A stretch of 64,000 bases of DNA, taken from positions 310,001-374,000 of the forward strand of contig NZ_WKJK01000006.1 in the NCBI RefSeq assembly GCF_009674535.1, given 5' to 3'. The position numbers and the translations under genes were made by a program. How positions within the stretch are numbered: position 1 is the stretch's first letter; each line of letters starts with the position of its first letter. The notes under the pieces are model-generated. The model was given only the letters and a program-made list of their open reading frames with translations, was not told where the DNA came from and did not search any database. Positions 1 through 12,472 of the stretch are shown here, one piece after another. Source of the DNA: Duganella guangzhouensis. GTDB taxonomy: Bacteria; Pseudomonadota; Gammaproteobacteria; Burkholderiales; Burkholderiaceae_D.

Positions 1-849
1 TGGGAAGACCGCTGTCCACATCGCGGCACGCGCTTGTCCATGGGCGCGCTGCAGAACGACCAGGTGACCTGTCCCTACCACGGCTGGCGTTTCGGCAAGG
101 AGGGGCGCTGCCAGCACATCCCGGCCCTGCCCAACGCGCCGCTGAAGGCGCAGGTGACGCAATACCAGGTCCAGGAGCAGTACGGCCTGGCCTGGGTCTG
201 CCTCGGCACGCCAGCGCATAATGGTCCGCCGGCGTTTCCGGAATTCGCCAGCGACCAGTTGCGCAAAGTCTGGTGCGGCCCGTATGCGGTGCAGGCCAGC
301 GCGCCGCGCATCGTCGAAAACTTCCTCGACATGGCGCACTTCGCCTTTGTACACGAGGGCATACTCGGCCATCAGGACGAACCGGTAATCCCCGACTATA
401 AAGTCGAAACCTTCGACGATCCCGAATACGGCAGCGGCGTCTGGGCCAAGGAATGCTACGCCTGGCAGCCGCAAGCCAGCCGCTCCGCCACCGGCGCCAG
501 CGATATCGAATACACCTACCGCGTGATACGTCCGCTCAGCACCATCCTGACCAAGAATCCGCCCGGCGCGATCCGCGAGGCGATCGCGATGTTCGTGCAG
601 CCGCTGACCGAAACCAGCAGCCGCGCCTGGGTCATCATGGCGCTCAACGATTTTGTATCGAGCGAGGAATCGATGCGCGAATTCCAGGACACGATTTTCG
701 GCCAGGATTTGCCGATCCTGGAAAGCCAGTACCCGGCCCGCCTGCCGCTGGCGCCCGGCGCCGAAGTCTCGGTGGCCTGCGACCGCATGTCGCTGGCCTA
801 CCGCGGTTATTTGAAACAGCAAGACCTGCAATACGGAGTCATACGATGA
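1..849 (+). CDS. Rieske 2Fe-2S aromatic-ring-hydroxylating oxygenase, large subunit (5' truncated)
   Basis: The reading frame is open from base 1, so the start lies outside the window. The visible part opens in the Rieske domain: CPH at window residues 5-7 and CPYHGW at 24-29 give the Cys-x-His / Cys-x2-His cluster ligands. The mononuclear iron motif N-x2-D-x2-H-x4-H follows (bases about 316-354, FLDMAHFAFVH). Enzymes of this family use O2 and electrons from a separate reductase to hydroxylate or demethylate rings. The stop overlaps the start of the next gene (ATGA), a purine/cytidine-type deaminase. Rieske oxygenases of the HpxD type oxidise xanthine to urate in Klebsiella, so a purine substrate is plausible but unproven. 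Confidence 0.9.
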   Translation, partial: WEDRCPHRGTRLSMGALQNDQVTCPYHGWRFGKEGRCQHIPALPNAPLKAQVTQYQVQEQYGLAWVCLGTPAHNGPPAFPEFASDQLRKVWCGPYAVQASAPRIVENFLDMAHFAFVHEGILGHQDEPVIPDYKVETFDDPEYGSGVWAKECYAWQPQASRSATGASDIEYTYRVIRPLSTILTKNPPGAIREAIAMFVQPLTETSSRAWVIMALNDFVSSEESMREFQDTIFGQDLPILESQYPARLPLAPGAEVSVACDRMSLAYRGYLKQQDLQYGVIR

Positions 850-1325
850 GCGCAGCAACCCCGCAAGACCACGAATTCCTGACCCGCGTGCTGGCCCTGG
901 CGCAGCGCTCGCGCGACGAGGGCCATCATCCATTCGCCGCCATGGTGGTGGCGGCCGACGGCACGGTGATTTCGCAAGCGATGAACGCCTCCAGCAGCGA
1001 CCGCACCGCACACGCCGAAATGAACGCGCTGCGGCTGGCGTCGCAACAATACAGTCCGCAACAACTGGCTACCGCCACGCTGTACGCCAACGCCGAACCA
1101 TGCGCCATGTGCAGCGGCGGCACGTACTGGAGCGGGGTCGGCCGCGTGGTGTATGCGATGTCGGAAGCCAGCCTGCTGGAACTGACCGGCAGCGATCCGG
1201 AAAATCCGACGCTGTCGCTGCCCTGCCGCAGCGTGTTCGCGGCCGGCCAGCGACCGACCGAAGTGATCGGCCCGCTGCGCGAGGACGAGGCGCGGCTGGC
1301 GCACAAGGATTTTTGGCACAAATAG
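846..1325 (+). CDS. Nucleoside/guanine deaminase family zinc enzyme
   Basis: This 159-residue protein carries the zinc-deaminase signature HAE at residues 56-58 and PCAMC at 85-89. His56 and the two Cys bind zinc and Glu58 is the proton shuttle. Length and motif fit the CMP/dCMP and guanine deaminase family. The ATG at 846 overlaps the stop of the Rieske gene by four bases, implying translational coupling; the frame is open further upstream, but those starts lie inside the neighbouring gene. If it is a guanine deaminase it would make xanthine, a possible substrate of the upstream oxygenase. Cytosine or tRNA-adenosine deaminase activity cannot be excluded from sequence alone. Confidence 0.85.
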   Translation: MSAATPQDHEFLTRVLALAQRSRDEGHHPFAAMVVAADGTVISQAMNASSSDRTAHAEMNALRLASQQYSPQQLATATLYANAEPCAMCSGGTYWSGVGRVVYAMSEASLLELTGSDPENPTLSLPCRSVFAAGQRPTEVIGPLREDEARLAHKDFWHK

Positions 1326-1457
1326 CAAAGTTCCCCGCCCGGATGATGTTTCCGGGCGACACTACGCGCGCCGGCGCTGAAACTACATTGATTATTTGGC
1401 GTAATCGCGGCACAGTATCTCCCTAGCCATGCATCACAGAGATGCGGGGAGACAACA

Positions 1458-1844
1458 ATGAAGCTTTTGCAATTTGCCATGCTGGGCGCGGCTGTCGCCG
1501 CCGGGTTCGCCCTCGCCTCGCGTGCGCAAGCCCAGACACCATCACCGGACACCCCACCCGCTGCCCGTGGTACCCAACCGTACCTGCCGCCCGCCCTGCG
1601 CAAGCCGCTGGGCCAGGGCGCGGTACTGCTGCGCTATCAATCGGTGCAAAAACTGAAGAAGCGTTTCGAAGCCGCCGACGTTGACGGCAGCGGCACGCTG
1701 AGCCGCGAAGAGGCGCGCCGCGCCGGCCTGACCGTGGTCGACAAGAATTTCGACCATATCGACACCGCCCAGCGCGGCCAGGTCAGCTTCGACGATGTGC
1801 AAACCTTTTTGATCCAGCGGCGCGAAGAAGCCAACTCGCGCTGA
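1458..1844 (+). CDS. Secreted/periplasmic EF-hand protein
   Basis: The 128-residue product has an N-terminal signal peptide (hydrophobic residues about 7-20, then SRAQAQ as likely cleavage site) and a proline-rich linker. One canonical EF-hand loop, DVDGSGTLSREE, occupies residues 74-85. A second, degenerate loop at about 102-113 lacks several acidic ligands. The start is supported by GGGGAG about 6 bases upstream. It probably binds calcium in the envelope; no partner is evident. It converges with the kinase gene that ends at 1845, with no gap. Confidence 0.75.
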   Translation: MKLLQFAMLGAAVAAGFALASRAQAQTPSPDTPPAARGTQPYLPPALRKPLGQGAVLLRYQSVQKLKKRFEAADVDGSGTLSREEARRAGLTVVDKNFDHIDTAQRGQVSFDDVQTFLIQRREEANSR

Positions 1845-3026
1845 TTACGCCTCCGGCGGGGCGTCGCGGCGCGGCAGCGTCAAGCTGAACACCGCCCCCT
1901 CGCCCGGCTTGCTTTGCAGGGTCAGCGTGCCCTCATGCACCTCGGCCAGCTGGCGCGAGATGTACAAACCCAAGCCCAGACCGGCCGGCGCATCGGCGCC
2001 GACGCCGCGTTCATACGGTTCAAAAATCCTGGCCTGCTTGTCCGGCGCGATGCCGGGGCCGCAATCGCGCACATCGATGCGCGCCCAGTCCTGCTCCACC
2101 GTCAGCGTCACCTGCACCGGCTGCGCGCAGCCATAGCGCAACGCGTTGGTCAGCAGATTGACCACGATCTGCTCGATGCGGAATTCATCCCACCAGCCGC
2201 TGACCGGCGTCGCCGCGTCCAGCGTGATGCTGGTGCCGGCGGTGGTGGCCTGCGGCGTCAGATCGTGCACCACCCGCCGTAACAGGCCGGACAGCTCGAC
2301 CCAGCCCGGCCGCAGCGACAGCTTGCCGCTGCGGATGCGCGACACGTCCAGCATATCGTCGATCAGGCGGATGATGCTCTGGATCTGACGGTCGTCGCGC
2401 GCCACCATGCGCTGCAGCTGCTCGGCGCCGAAGGCTGCCATATTGCCGCGTTCCAGCTGCATCTTGCGCAGCTGGGTTTCCAGATACAGCGTGTTGAGCG
2501 GGGTGCGCATCTCGTGCGACACCATTGACATGAATTCGTCGCGCATCAGCAGCGCGTGGCGCAGCTGGGCCTGGGTTTCCTCCTGCTGCTGACGGGCCGC
2601 CTGCAACTCCTCAACCTGGCGCCGCATCGCCTCGCGCTGCTCGTACAGCGCCACGAACACCGCCACCTTGCCCTTGACTGCGCGCGCGTCCAGCGGCTTG
2701 TACAGCATGTCCACCGCGCCCGCCTCATAGCCCTTGAACGCGTAGTTCAGCTCCTTGCCGGCGGCGGTCACGAACACGATCGGGATTTGCCGGGTTTTCT
2801 CGGTGCCGCGCATCAGCTCGGCCAGCTCGAATCCATCCATACCCGGCATCTGCACGTCCAGAATGGCCAGCGCAAAGTCGTGCTGCAGCAGCAAGGCCAG
2901 CGCCGCCTCGCCGGAACCGGCCTGGTAGATTTCGCGGCCGTCGCCGCGTATCAGTGCCTCCAGCGCCTGCAGGTTCTCCGGCAGATCGTCGACGATCAGC
3001 AGCTTGGTGGGGGATGCGTCTTGCAT
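1845..3026 (-). CDS. Receiver-histidine kinase hybrid (REC-HisKA-HATPase)
   Basis: The 393-residue protein has an N-terminal receiver (residues about 8-125; phospho-acceptor Asp57 in LDVQMPGMDG; Lys110), a short coiled coil, a HisKA domain with His171 in VSHEMRTPL, and a C-terminal HATPase domain. There are no membrane segments, so it is cytoplasmic and must be driven through its receiver, probably by the hybrid kinase at the head of the operon. Its start overlaps the CheB stop by one base (TAATG). It is the last gene of the four-gene operon and could be a phosphorelay output or an adaptation branch. Confidence 0.88.
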   Translation of the reverse strand: MQDASPTKLLIVDDLPENLQALEALIRGDGREIYQAGSGEAALALLLQHDFALAILDVQMPGMDGFELAELMRGTEKTRQIPIVFVTAAGKELNYAFKGYEAGAVDMLYKPLDARAVKGKVAVFVALYEQREAMRRQVEELQAARQQQEETQAQLRHALLMRDEFMSMVSHEMRTPLNTLYLETQLRKMQLERGNMAAFGAEQLQRMVARDDRQIQSIIRLIDDMLDVSRIRSGKLSLRPGWVELSGLLRRVVHDLTPQATTAGTSITLDAATPVSGWWDEFRIEQIVVNLLTNALRYGCAQPVQVTLTVEQDWARIDVRDCGPGIAPDKQARIFEPYERGVGADAPAGLGLGLYISRQLAEVHEGTLTLQSKPGEGAVFSLTLPRRDAPPEA

Positions 3027-3628
3027 TAATTATTCTCCAGCATCAACAACAACGTGTGTATGTCATCCAGCGACAAAATCAAGTCCGGCCGGTGCAGGCG
3101 GATCGCCTCCTTCGGCATGGTGGCCACCTCGGCTTCGGCCGGGTCTTGCACCACGGTCAGGCCGCCGGACGCGCTGATCGCCGCCAGCCCGGCCGCGCCA
3201 TCGTGGTTGGCGCCGGTCAGCAGAATGCCGACCAGGGCCGGACCGTAGGCATCGGCCGCCGATTCCATCAAGTAATCTATCGCCGGACGGGCAAAGTGCA
3301 GCGGCGCCTCGCAACTGAGCGAAAAGCTGCGATCATTCTCCACCGACAGATGGTAGCCCGATCCGGCAAAATACAGCGTTCCGGACGATATCTCCTCCTT
3401 GTCGCGCGCCTCGCGCACCGGAATCGCCATGCGCGCCTGGAACACGCCGGCCAGATGGCTCTCTCGCCCTTCCGGCACATGCAGCAACGCCACCAGCGCG
3501 CAACCGTAATCGGCCGGCAGGCCGGGCAACAGCCGCAGCAGCGCGCCGACGCCGCCGGCCGAGGCGCCGATCACCACCGCCTCGATCTGGCGGCCGGCCA
3601 GTGCCGCCTGCAGTTGCGCGCGGTCCAT
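3026..3628 (-). CDS. Stand-alone CheB-type protein-glutamate methylesterase domain
   Basis: The 200-residue protein is only the CheB catalytic domain, without the N-terminal receiver of chemotaxis CheB. Ser23 in GASAGG, His50 and Asp143 in GANHDGA form the expected Ser-His-Asp triad. CheB removes methyl groups from, or deamidates, glutamates/glutamines of receptors. It sits 3 bases downstream of CheR and overlaps the next kinase gene by one base, so the set is co-transcribed. No methyl-accepting receptor lies nearby, so its substrate may be the coiled coil of the operon's own hybrid kinase; that is inference. Confidence 0.88.
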   Translation of the reverse strand: MDRAQLQAALAGRQIEAVVIGASAGGVGALLRLLPGLPADYGCALVALLHVPEGRESHLAGVFQARMAIPVREARDKEEISSGTLYFAGSGYHLSVENDRSFSLSCEAPLHFARPAIDYLMESAADAYGPALVGILLTGANHDGAAGLAAISASGGLTVVQDPAEAEVATMPKEAIRLHRPDLILSLDDIHTLLLMLENN

Positions 3629-3631
3629 GTT

Positions 3632-4450
3632 CTAGCGCTTGCGGAACAGGCGCTCGCGCTTGAGTATCGGCTCAAAGCGTGGCGCATAGGCGGAGAAGTC
3701 GATGCTTTCCTTGCTGCCCAGTCCCAGAAAGCCGCGATGGCACAGCGATTCGTGGAACAGGCCGTAGGCGCGCTCCTGCAACTTCTTCTTGAAATATATC
3801 ATCACGTTGCGGCAACTGATCAGGTGGGTCTCCGCAAACACCGTGTCGGTGGCCAGGCTGTGATCGGCAAAGGTGACGTTCTCGCACAGCGACGTGTCGA
3901 ACTTGGCGGCGTTGTAGGCCGCCGTGTAGTAGTCGGAAAACGCACGCATGCCGCCGGCCGCCTGGTAGTTCTGCGTGTACTCGCGCATCGCGTCCAGCGG
4001 GAACACGCCTTCGCGTGCCTTTTCCAGTGACTTGGGGTTGATGTCGGTGGCGTAGATCATGCTGCGCTCCAGCAGTCCTTCCTCCTTCAGCAGGATCGCC
4101 ATCGAATACACTTCCTCGCCGGTGCTGCAGCCGGCGATCCAGATCTTCAGCGACGGATAGGTGCGCAGCACCGGCATCACCTGCTCGCGCAGGCCGGCGA
4201 AATAGCTCGGGTCGCGGAACATCGAGGTGACCGGTATCGTCAGGAATTGCAGCAGCTGGCTGAACGCGGCCGGCTCGTGGATGATGCGCGCCTGTAGCGC
4301 CGAGATGCTGTCGCAGTCCATCTCGCGCAGCGCGTGCAGCACGCGGCGCTTTTGCGAGGCTCCGGTGTAGTCACGGAAATCGTAGCTGTACTTCATGTAG
4401 ATGGCTTCCATCAGCATCTTCAGCTCGATGTCGGTGTCGCTGTGATACAT
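3632..4450 (-). CDS. CheR-type protein-glutamate O-methyltransferase
   Basis: The 272-residue protein has the CheR all-alpha N-terminal domain and the S-adenosylmethionine-binding domain, with the family marker IAGCSTGEEVYS, the ATDIN segment and the C-terminal CRNVMIYF motif. CheR methylates glutamates in signalling coiled coils. The start is placed at the ATG whose first base is 4450 (MYHSDTD): the longer frame runs into the preceding kinase gene, and this start lies 2 bases after that gene's stop. It pairs with the CheB domain downstream. Confidence 0.9.
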   Translation of the reverse strand: MYHSDTDIELKMLMEAIYMKYSYDFRDYTGASQKRRVLHALREMDCDSISALQARIIHEPAAFSQLLQFLTIPVTSMFRDPSYFAGLREQVMPVLRTYPSLKIWIAGCSTGEEVYSMAILLKEEGLLERSMIYATDINPKSLEKAREGVFPLDAMREYTQNYQAAGGMRAFSDYYTAAYNAAKFDTSLCENVTFADHSLATDTVFAETHLISCRNVMIYFKKKLQERAYGLFHESLCHRGFLGLGSKESIDFSAYAPRFEPILKRERLFRKR

Positions 4451-4452
4451 GC

Positions 4453-7956
<3,504 letters not shown>

Positions 7957-8080
7957 GGTTTGGGCCAGAGTAACTTGAGAAGCAAGAAGTTTATCTCAAA
8001 TACAAGCCTGACAAGCCCACCACTTCAATCGTGCGTGAGGGAAATAACATATCCCTTCGTGCAAATGCAGAACCATTAAC

Positions 8081-8354
8081 TCAGGAGCAACTCTCGACGA
8101 ATTGCTCGCCGTCCCAGTCCGCAATCGCCGAGTTCCCGCCGAAACAACTTTCGACCACCGTGCCGGCGCGCTCAAAGCAAACCACCCAGGAATAATCGTC
8201 TTCTCGGACAGGCATCAGCGCACGCAAAATTTCAGCAATGCGCCTAACGGTGGGCATCAGCTGGGCATCAGAAAGGTCGTCACCGTCGGGGCAACGCAGT
8301 TTCTGCGGAAAGACGGTCTATAGCGCGATTTGTCAGCTCATCCTCGTCCATCAT
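8081..8354 (-). pseudogene. Small frameshifted gene of unknown function
   Basis: On the - strand a strong Shine-Dalgarno AGAGGAGGGG precedes tandem ATG codons (8352-8354 and 8349-8351). The frame reads MMDEDELTNRAIDRLSA and then hits a stop near 8281. In the +1 frame a convincing protein-like stretch (PDGDDLSDAQLMP, later EDDYSWVVCFERAG) continues to a TGA at 8081-8083. That second frame has no start with a ribosome site and is preceded by an in-frame TAG. One base deleted near 8300-8315 would join the halves into a protein of about 90 residues. It is either a recent pseudogene or a sequencing error. I do not recognise the family. Confidence 0.5.
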
Positions 8355-8496
8355 TTTCCCCTCCTCTTGGTCTGAGTGGGCAATCCCGCCGGGATTCACT
8401 GAATATGCGCGATGACATAGATCATAGCGACCTTCTGCGAGCCGCGCTTTTTATTCGTGGAGATGGTCATACGGAGGGGACGTCTAATATGGAATT

Positions 8497-8530
8497 GGCC
8501 GCGCTGGTGGTGTGCTCCATCAGCGCGGCC
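8497..8530. terminator. Perfect GC-rich inverted repeat downstream of the dehydrogenase operon
   Basis: GGCCGCGCTG (8497-8506) is perfectly complementary to CAGCGCGGCC (8521-8530), and pairing can extend inward. A second hairpin, CCTGAGCC/GGCTCAGG (8537-8561), lies between it and the cytochrome stop. Neither has a clear U-tract, so this is a probable but unproven transcript end for the cytochrome operon. Confidence 0.45.
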
Positions 8531-8570
8531 GTGGTGCCTGAGCCGCCGAGCGGGGCTCAGGCGGGGCTGC

Positions 8571-9926
8571 TTAGTGCTTGGCTACTTCGGCTTCGGCGTC
8601 GATCTGCTTGCGGATCTTCGCCACCTGGCCCGCGTCGGCTGCAGATGCCTGGTTGCCCCAGCTCTGACGCACGAAGGTGACCAGTTGCGCCGCCTCGTCA
8701 TCCGACAAACGCCACGCAAAGCCCGGCATGCCCAGATTCGACGGCGCGCCCTTGGTGGACGGCAGCGAACTGCCCGCCAGCACCAGACGGATCAGCGAAG
8801 TCGGATCATCCGACAGCACCGATGGATTGCCCGCCAGCGCCGGGAACACCTTGGCGTTCGAGGTCGCATCGGTACGGTGGCAGGCCGCGCAGTTGTCCAG
8901 GTAGAGCTGAGCGCCGCGCGTATCGTTCTGACCGGCCTTGAGCGCCTTGGCGGTGGCGTCGCTGGCCGCATAACGCGCCTTCTCTTCCGGTCCCGGCGAC
9001 AACGACTTCAGATAGACGGCAATCGCCTTCAAATCCTCCGGCGTCATGTCCTGCGTGCTGTGCGACACCACATCCGCCATCGGCGAACCGACCACGGCCG
9101 AATGGGCATTACGTGCCTTGCTCAGCGTATCGATGATGTCCTGCTCGCTCCAGCGGCCCAAACCACCCGCCGGATTGCTGCGCAGGTTGACCGCCAGCCA
9201 GCCGTCGATCACCGGACCGCCCGACAGGAACAGCGGATTCGACTCATCCTGCGCCAGCTCCTGCATGGTGGTCGCGCGCGGCGTATGGCAAGCGCCGCAG
9301 TGACCCAGCGATTGCACCAGATACGCGCCACGCGCCAGCGCCTCGCCCTGGTACTTGCTCAGCACCAGCGGCTCCACCGCCGGCGCCCAGGTCTTGCGCC
9401 AGATCGCCAGCGGCCAGTTCATCGACATCGGCCACGGAATGTCATGCGACTTGTTGGCCTGCGCCACAGCCGGCACGCCCTTCATGAAGTAAGCGTACAA
9501 CGCGCGCATGTCATCGTCGCTGATCTTGGCGTAGGACGGATACGGCATGGCCGGATACAGCGTGTCGCCCGACGCCGCGATGCCATGCCGCACCGCGCGG
9601 TCGAAATCGTTCAGGCTGTAGTTGCCGATGCCGTTCTGCTTGTCCGGCGTGATGTTGGAGCTGTACACCGCGCCCACCGGCGTCGCCATCGCCAGACCAC
9701 CGGCAAACGGCTGTCCCTTGGGCGCCGTGTGACAAGCCACGCAGTCCGCCGCCACCGCCAGATAGCGGCCCTTCTCGATCAGCTGCGCGTCCGGCGCCGT
9801 CAGATTGGCCGTGCCCGGCCCGATATCGCGCGTGGCAGTGCCCTGCTTGGCGTAGACGAAGGCGCCGACCACGCCCACCGCCACCACACCGGCCACCGCC
9901 AGTATGCCTTTTTTCAGATTGCTCAT
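8571..9926 (-). CDS. Tri-heme cytochrome c subunit of a flavin-dependent sugar/alcohol dehydrogenase
   Basis: The 451-residue protein has an N-terminal membrane anchor/signal (residues 8-25) and three CxxCH haem-binding sites: CVACH at 62-66, CGACH near 210 and CAACH near 345. This is the architecture of the cytochrome subunit of gluconate 2-dehydrogenase, 2-ketogluconate dehydrogenase and FAD-glucose dehydrogenase complexes. It passes electrons from the flavin subunit to the quinone pool at the periplasmic face. It is last in the operon, 9 bases after the GMC subunit. Confidence 0.9.
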   Translation of the reverse strand: MSNLKKGILAVAGVVAVGVVGAFVYAKQGTATRDIGPGTANLTAPDAQLIEKGRYLAVAADCVACHTAPKGQPFAGGLAMATPVGAVYSSNITPDKQNGIGNYSLNDFDRAVRHGIAASGDTLYPAMPYPSYAKISDDDMRALYAYFMKGVPAVAQANKSHDIPWPMSMNWPLAIWRKTWAPAVEPLVLSKYQGEALARGAYLVQSLGHCGACHTPRATTMQELAQDESNPLFLSGGPVIDGWLAVNLRSNPAGGLGRWSEQDIIDTLSKARNAHSAVVGSPMADVVSHSTQDMTPEDLKAIAVYLKSLSPGPEEKARYAASDATAKALKAGQNDTRGAQLYLDNCAACHRTDATSNAKVFPALAGNPSVLSDDPTSLIRLVLAGSSLPSTKGAPSNLGMPGFAWRLSDDEAAQLVTFVRQSWGNQASAADAGQVAKIRKQIDAEAEVAKH

Positions 9927-9935
9927 ATTGTCTCC

Positions 9936-11711
9936 TTACGCCTGAACCAGCGGGCCTGGGTTCTTCAGATACAGCTCACGCACCGCCTTGGCGCACCAAT
10001 AGGTCAGCGCGCCCACCATGCCGGTCGGGTTGTAGCCATTGTTCTGCGGGAAGGCATTGGCGCCCGGCGCAAACACGTTCGACACATCCCACGATTGCAG
10101 ATAGCGGTTCAGCGCCGAGGTCTTCGGATCATGGCCCATGATGGCGCCGCCGCAGGTGTGGGTCGACTGGTACTGCGTCACGTTGTAGTGATCGCCGTCC
10201 TTCTTGGCATCGCCCTTGATGGCTTTCGGCCCCAGCACCTTGCACATGTCCGAGGCTTTCTCCACCAGATACTGCGATGCCTTGATCTCGTTGTCATGCC
10301 AGTCGAAAGTCATGCGCAGCAGCGGCCGGCCGAAGCCATCCTTGTAGGTCGGGTCCAGGCTCAGGTAAGCGTCCTGGTAGGCCATGCAGGAACCCTGCAC
10401 CTCGTAGTAGAACGAATGGCGGAACGCTTCCTTGACGCCCTTCTTCCACGCGCTGCCCCAGTTCGGCACACCCGGCGCGGTGGCGATGCCGCGCACCGGA
10501 CCGCCGCCCGGCTGACGCGCCCAGACAATACCGCCGCCGATGAAGCCGGACTTGGTGCTGTCGTTGCGGTTACCGTTCAAATCGTCGATGGTGGTGCCGC
10601 CGCCACCGATACCGATGAACTGGTTGGCATTCACCGTCTCGTCAAAGAACAGCGAAACGCGGTTCAAGTTCTGGTACGAGTAGTTGCGGCCGATGGTACC
10701 GGTATTGCTGACCGGGTCATACGGCACGCCAATGCCTGACAACAGCATCAAGTGCACATTGAACAGCGAGAACGCACACAGCAGCACGATATCGGCCGGC
10801 TGCTCGGTCTCGCGGCCCTGCGCGTCCAGATAGGTGACGCCGGTGGCTTTCTTCTTGTCGGCGGTCAGATTGACCTTCAGCACCTGCGCCAGCGTGCGCA
10901 GTTCGAAGCCCTTGCGGCCGCGCAGCACCGGCATGATGCAGGCGTTCGGGCTGGCCTTGGAATAGTTGAGGCAACCGTAGTCCGAACAGAAGCCGCAGAA
11001 GTTACACGGCCCCATCTGGCAGCCATACGGATTCACATACGGGCCGGACGCATTCGAGGCTGGAATCGGATACGGGTGATAACCCATCTCGCGCGCCGCC
11101 TTGTAGAACAGCTCGCCACCGAGATAATTCGGATTCGGCGGCAGCGCGAAATCGCGTGTGCGCGAGCCTTCGAACGGATTGCCGCCCTCGATGTATTTGC
11201 CATTGATGATGCCAGCCTTGCCCGAGGTGCCGCACACATATTCGAAATGGTCGAAGTGCGGTTCCAGATCCTCGTACGAGACCGGGAAGTCCTGAATCGT
11301 CATGCCTTGCGGGATGAACTTCTTGCCGTAACGCTGCTCGATATTGCTGCGCACCTTGAAGTCCTCCGGCAGCGCGCGGAAATGGCAGCCGGACCAGTGA
11401 CTGCCGGCGCCGCCGACACCGGTGCCCGGCTTGAACGAACCCATCTGGCGATATGGCACCGCGGTGTCGTTGACGCCGTGGCGAATGGTCACGGTTTCCT
11501 TGTTCAGCGATTGCAGATACTTGCGATGCACCGAACCTTCCAGCTCATCCACCACGCGCGGGTAGGCGAAATCCGGCTGGGTGTCGCGGTCCGGGCCGCG
11601 TTCCAGGCACACCACGTTGAGGCCGGCGTCGGTCAGCTCCTTGGCCATGATGGCGCCGGTCCAACCCATGCCGACAATCACGGCGTCCACTTTGTTTTTT
11701 ACGATAGTCAT
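9936..11711 (-). CDS. GMC-family FAD-dependent dehydrogenase, catalytic subunit (gluconate 2-dehydrogenase type)
   Basis: The 591-residue protein starts with an FAD-binding Rossmann motif GMGWTG (14-19) ending in LERG. A Cys-rich segment, C231 then C236, C239, C242 and C247, resembles the iron-sulfur site described for the catalytic subunit of FAD-dependent glucose dehydrogenase. The C-terminal region carries the THTCGG and NPT segments typical of this GMC branch. It oxidises a sugar, sugar acid or polyol in the periplasm and is exported with the Tat-bearing small subunit. Gluconate, 2-ketogluconate, glucose and sorbitol remain possible substrates. Confidence 0.9.
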   Translation of the reverse strand: MTIVKNKVDAVIVGMGWTGAIMAKELTDAGLNVVCLERGPDRDTQPDFAYPRVVDELEGSVHRKYLQSLNKETVTIRHGVNDTAVPYRQMGSFKPGTGVGGAGSHWSGCHFRALPEDFKVRSNIEQRYGKKFIPQGMTIQDFPVSYEDLEPHFDHFEYVCGTSGKAGIINGKYIEGGNPFEGSRTRDFALPPNPNYLGGELFYKAAREMGYHPYPIPASNASGPYVNPYGCQMGPCNFCGFCSDYGCLNYSKASPNACIMPVLRGRKGFELRTLAQVLKVNLTADKKKATGVTYLDAQGRETEQPADIVLLCAFSLFNVHLMLLSGIGVPYDPVSNTGTIGRNYSYQNLNRVSLFFDETVNANQFIGIGGGGTTIDDLNGNRNDSTKSGFIGGGIVWARQPGGGPVRGIATAPGVPNWGSAWKKGVKEAFRHSFYYEVQGSCMAYQDAYLSLDPTYKDGFGRPLLRMTFDWHDNEIKASQYLVEKASDMCKVLGPKAIKGDAKKDGDHYNVTQYQSTHTCGGAIMGHDPKTSALNRYLQSWDVSNVFAPGANAFPQNNGYNPTGMVGALTYWCAKAVRELYLKNPGPLVQA

Positions 11712-11714
11712 GTC

Positions 11715-12443
11715 TTACCCCCTACGTCCAGCCAGATCGACCGGGCCGATCGGATACGGTTTGTCGCGGACTTCCACCCAGTCCAGATAGTCGGCGCGCA
11801 TGCCCGGATAACCGATCATCTTCCACGCGCCCATGCCTTTGTTGCCGCCGTGCTTGGGATCGGCAAAATAGCCATTGCGCACTTCATTCAGCAGATTAGT
11901 GAAGAACAGCTTGGCCGAAATGTCTTCCAGCTTGAGCTTGCCGCCCTCGCACCCCTTGAGGATTTCTTCCTGCTGCTTGCGCTCCAGATCGGCAAACGCC
12001 TTGCCGCCGAACTGCGAGGCGCAATAGCCGTCGACGTTCTTGATGCCGACCCGGATGATGTCGCGCAGCGCCAGCTTGCCCTGATAGCCGAACTCCGGCG
12101 CGGCCGAAACGAACGGTCCTTGCATATACCAGATGTCGCCAGCCGCGAACGGGGTCTGCATGTGGCGGTCGAGGAATTCCAGCACGCCCAGCTCGACGGC
12201 GCCGGGGCCGTGCTCGTCGTGCGGAATCAGGCGGTCAACGGCGGCGTGCAGAAACTTCCACTCGACCTGGTTGAAGAAGCTGGGCGTGTAATCGATCGGC
12301 TTGCCCTCGGGCGCGTTGGCATCGGCCGCCGTGGCCGGCGTCAACGCGCGTACCGCACCGGTCGCGGCCGCCGCGCCGATCGGAATGAACACCATGCTTT
12401 TTATCAGGTTGCGCCGTGACGGCGACTGTTTGTCGTCAGACAT
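11715..12443 (-). CDS. Gluconate 2-dehydrogenase subunit 3-type small subunit (Tat exported)
   Basis: This 242-residue protein has a Tat signal (SRRNLIKS at about 9-16, followed by a hydrophobic alanine-rich stretch) and matches the gluconate 2-dehydrogenase subunit 3 family in length and in its place before a GMC subunit and a cytochrome c. Such subunits chaperone the cofactor-loaded catalytic subunit through Tat. The start is moved from the longest frame to the ATG at 12443 because AGGAGA lies just upstream and the longer frame overlaps the response-regulator gene. The three subunit genes are 3-9 bases apart. Confidence 0.88.
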   Translation of the reverse strand: MSDDKQSPSRRNLIKSMVFIPIGAAAATGAVRALTPATAADANAPEGKPIDYTPSFFNQVEWKFLHAAVDRLIPHDEHGPGAVELGVLEFLDRHMQTPFAAGDIWYMQGPFVSAAPEFGYQGKLALRDIIRVGIKNVDGYCASQFGGKAFADLERKQQEEILKGCEGGKLKLEDISAKLFFTNLLNEVRNGYFADPKHGGNKGMGAWKMIGYPGMRADYLDWVEVRDKPYPIGPVDLAGRRG

Positions 12444-12472
12444 TTCTATCTCCTCTGTATGACTACTCAGGG

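Noticed and set aside
8457..10739. 760-codon open frame on the + strand
   Set aside because: It is antisense to the cytochrome and GMC dehydrogenase genes, whose haem and FAD motifs establish the - strand as coding.
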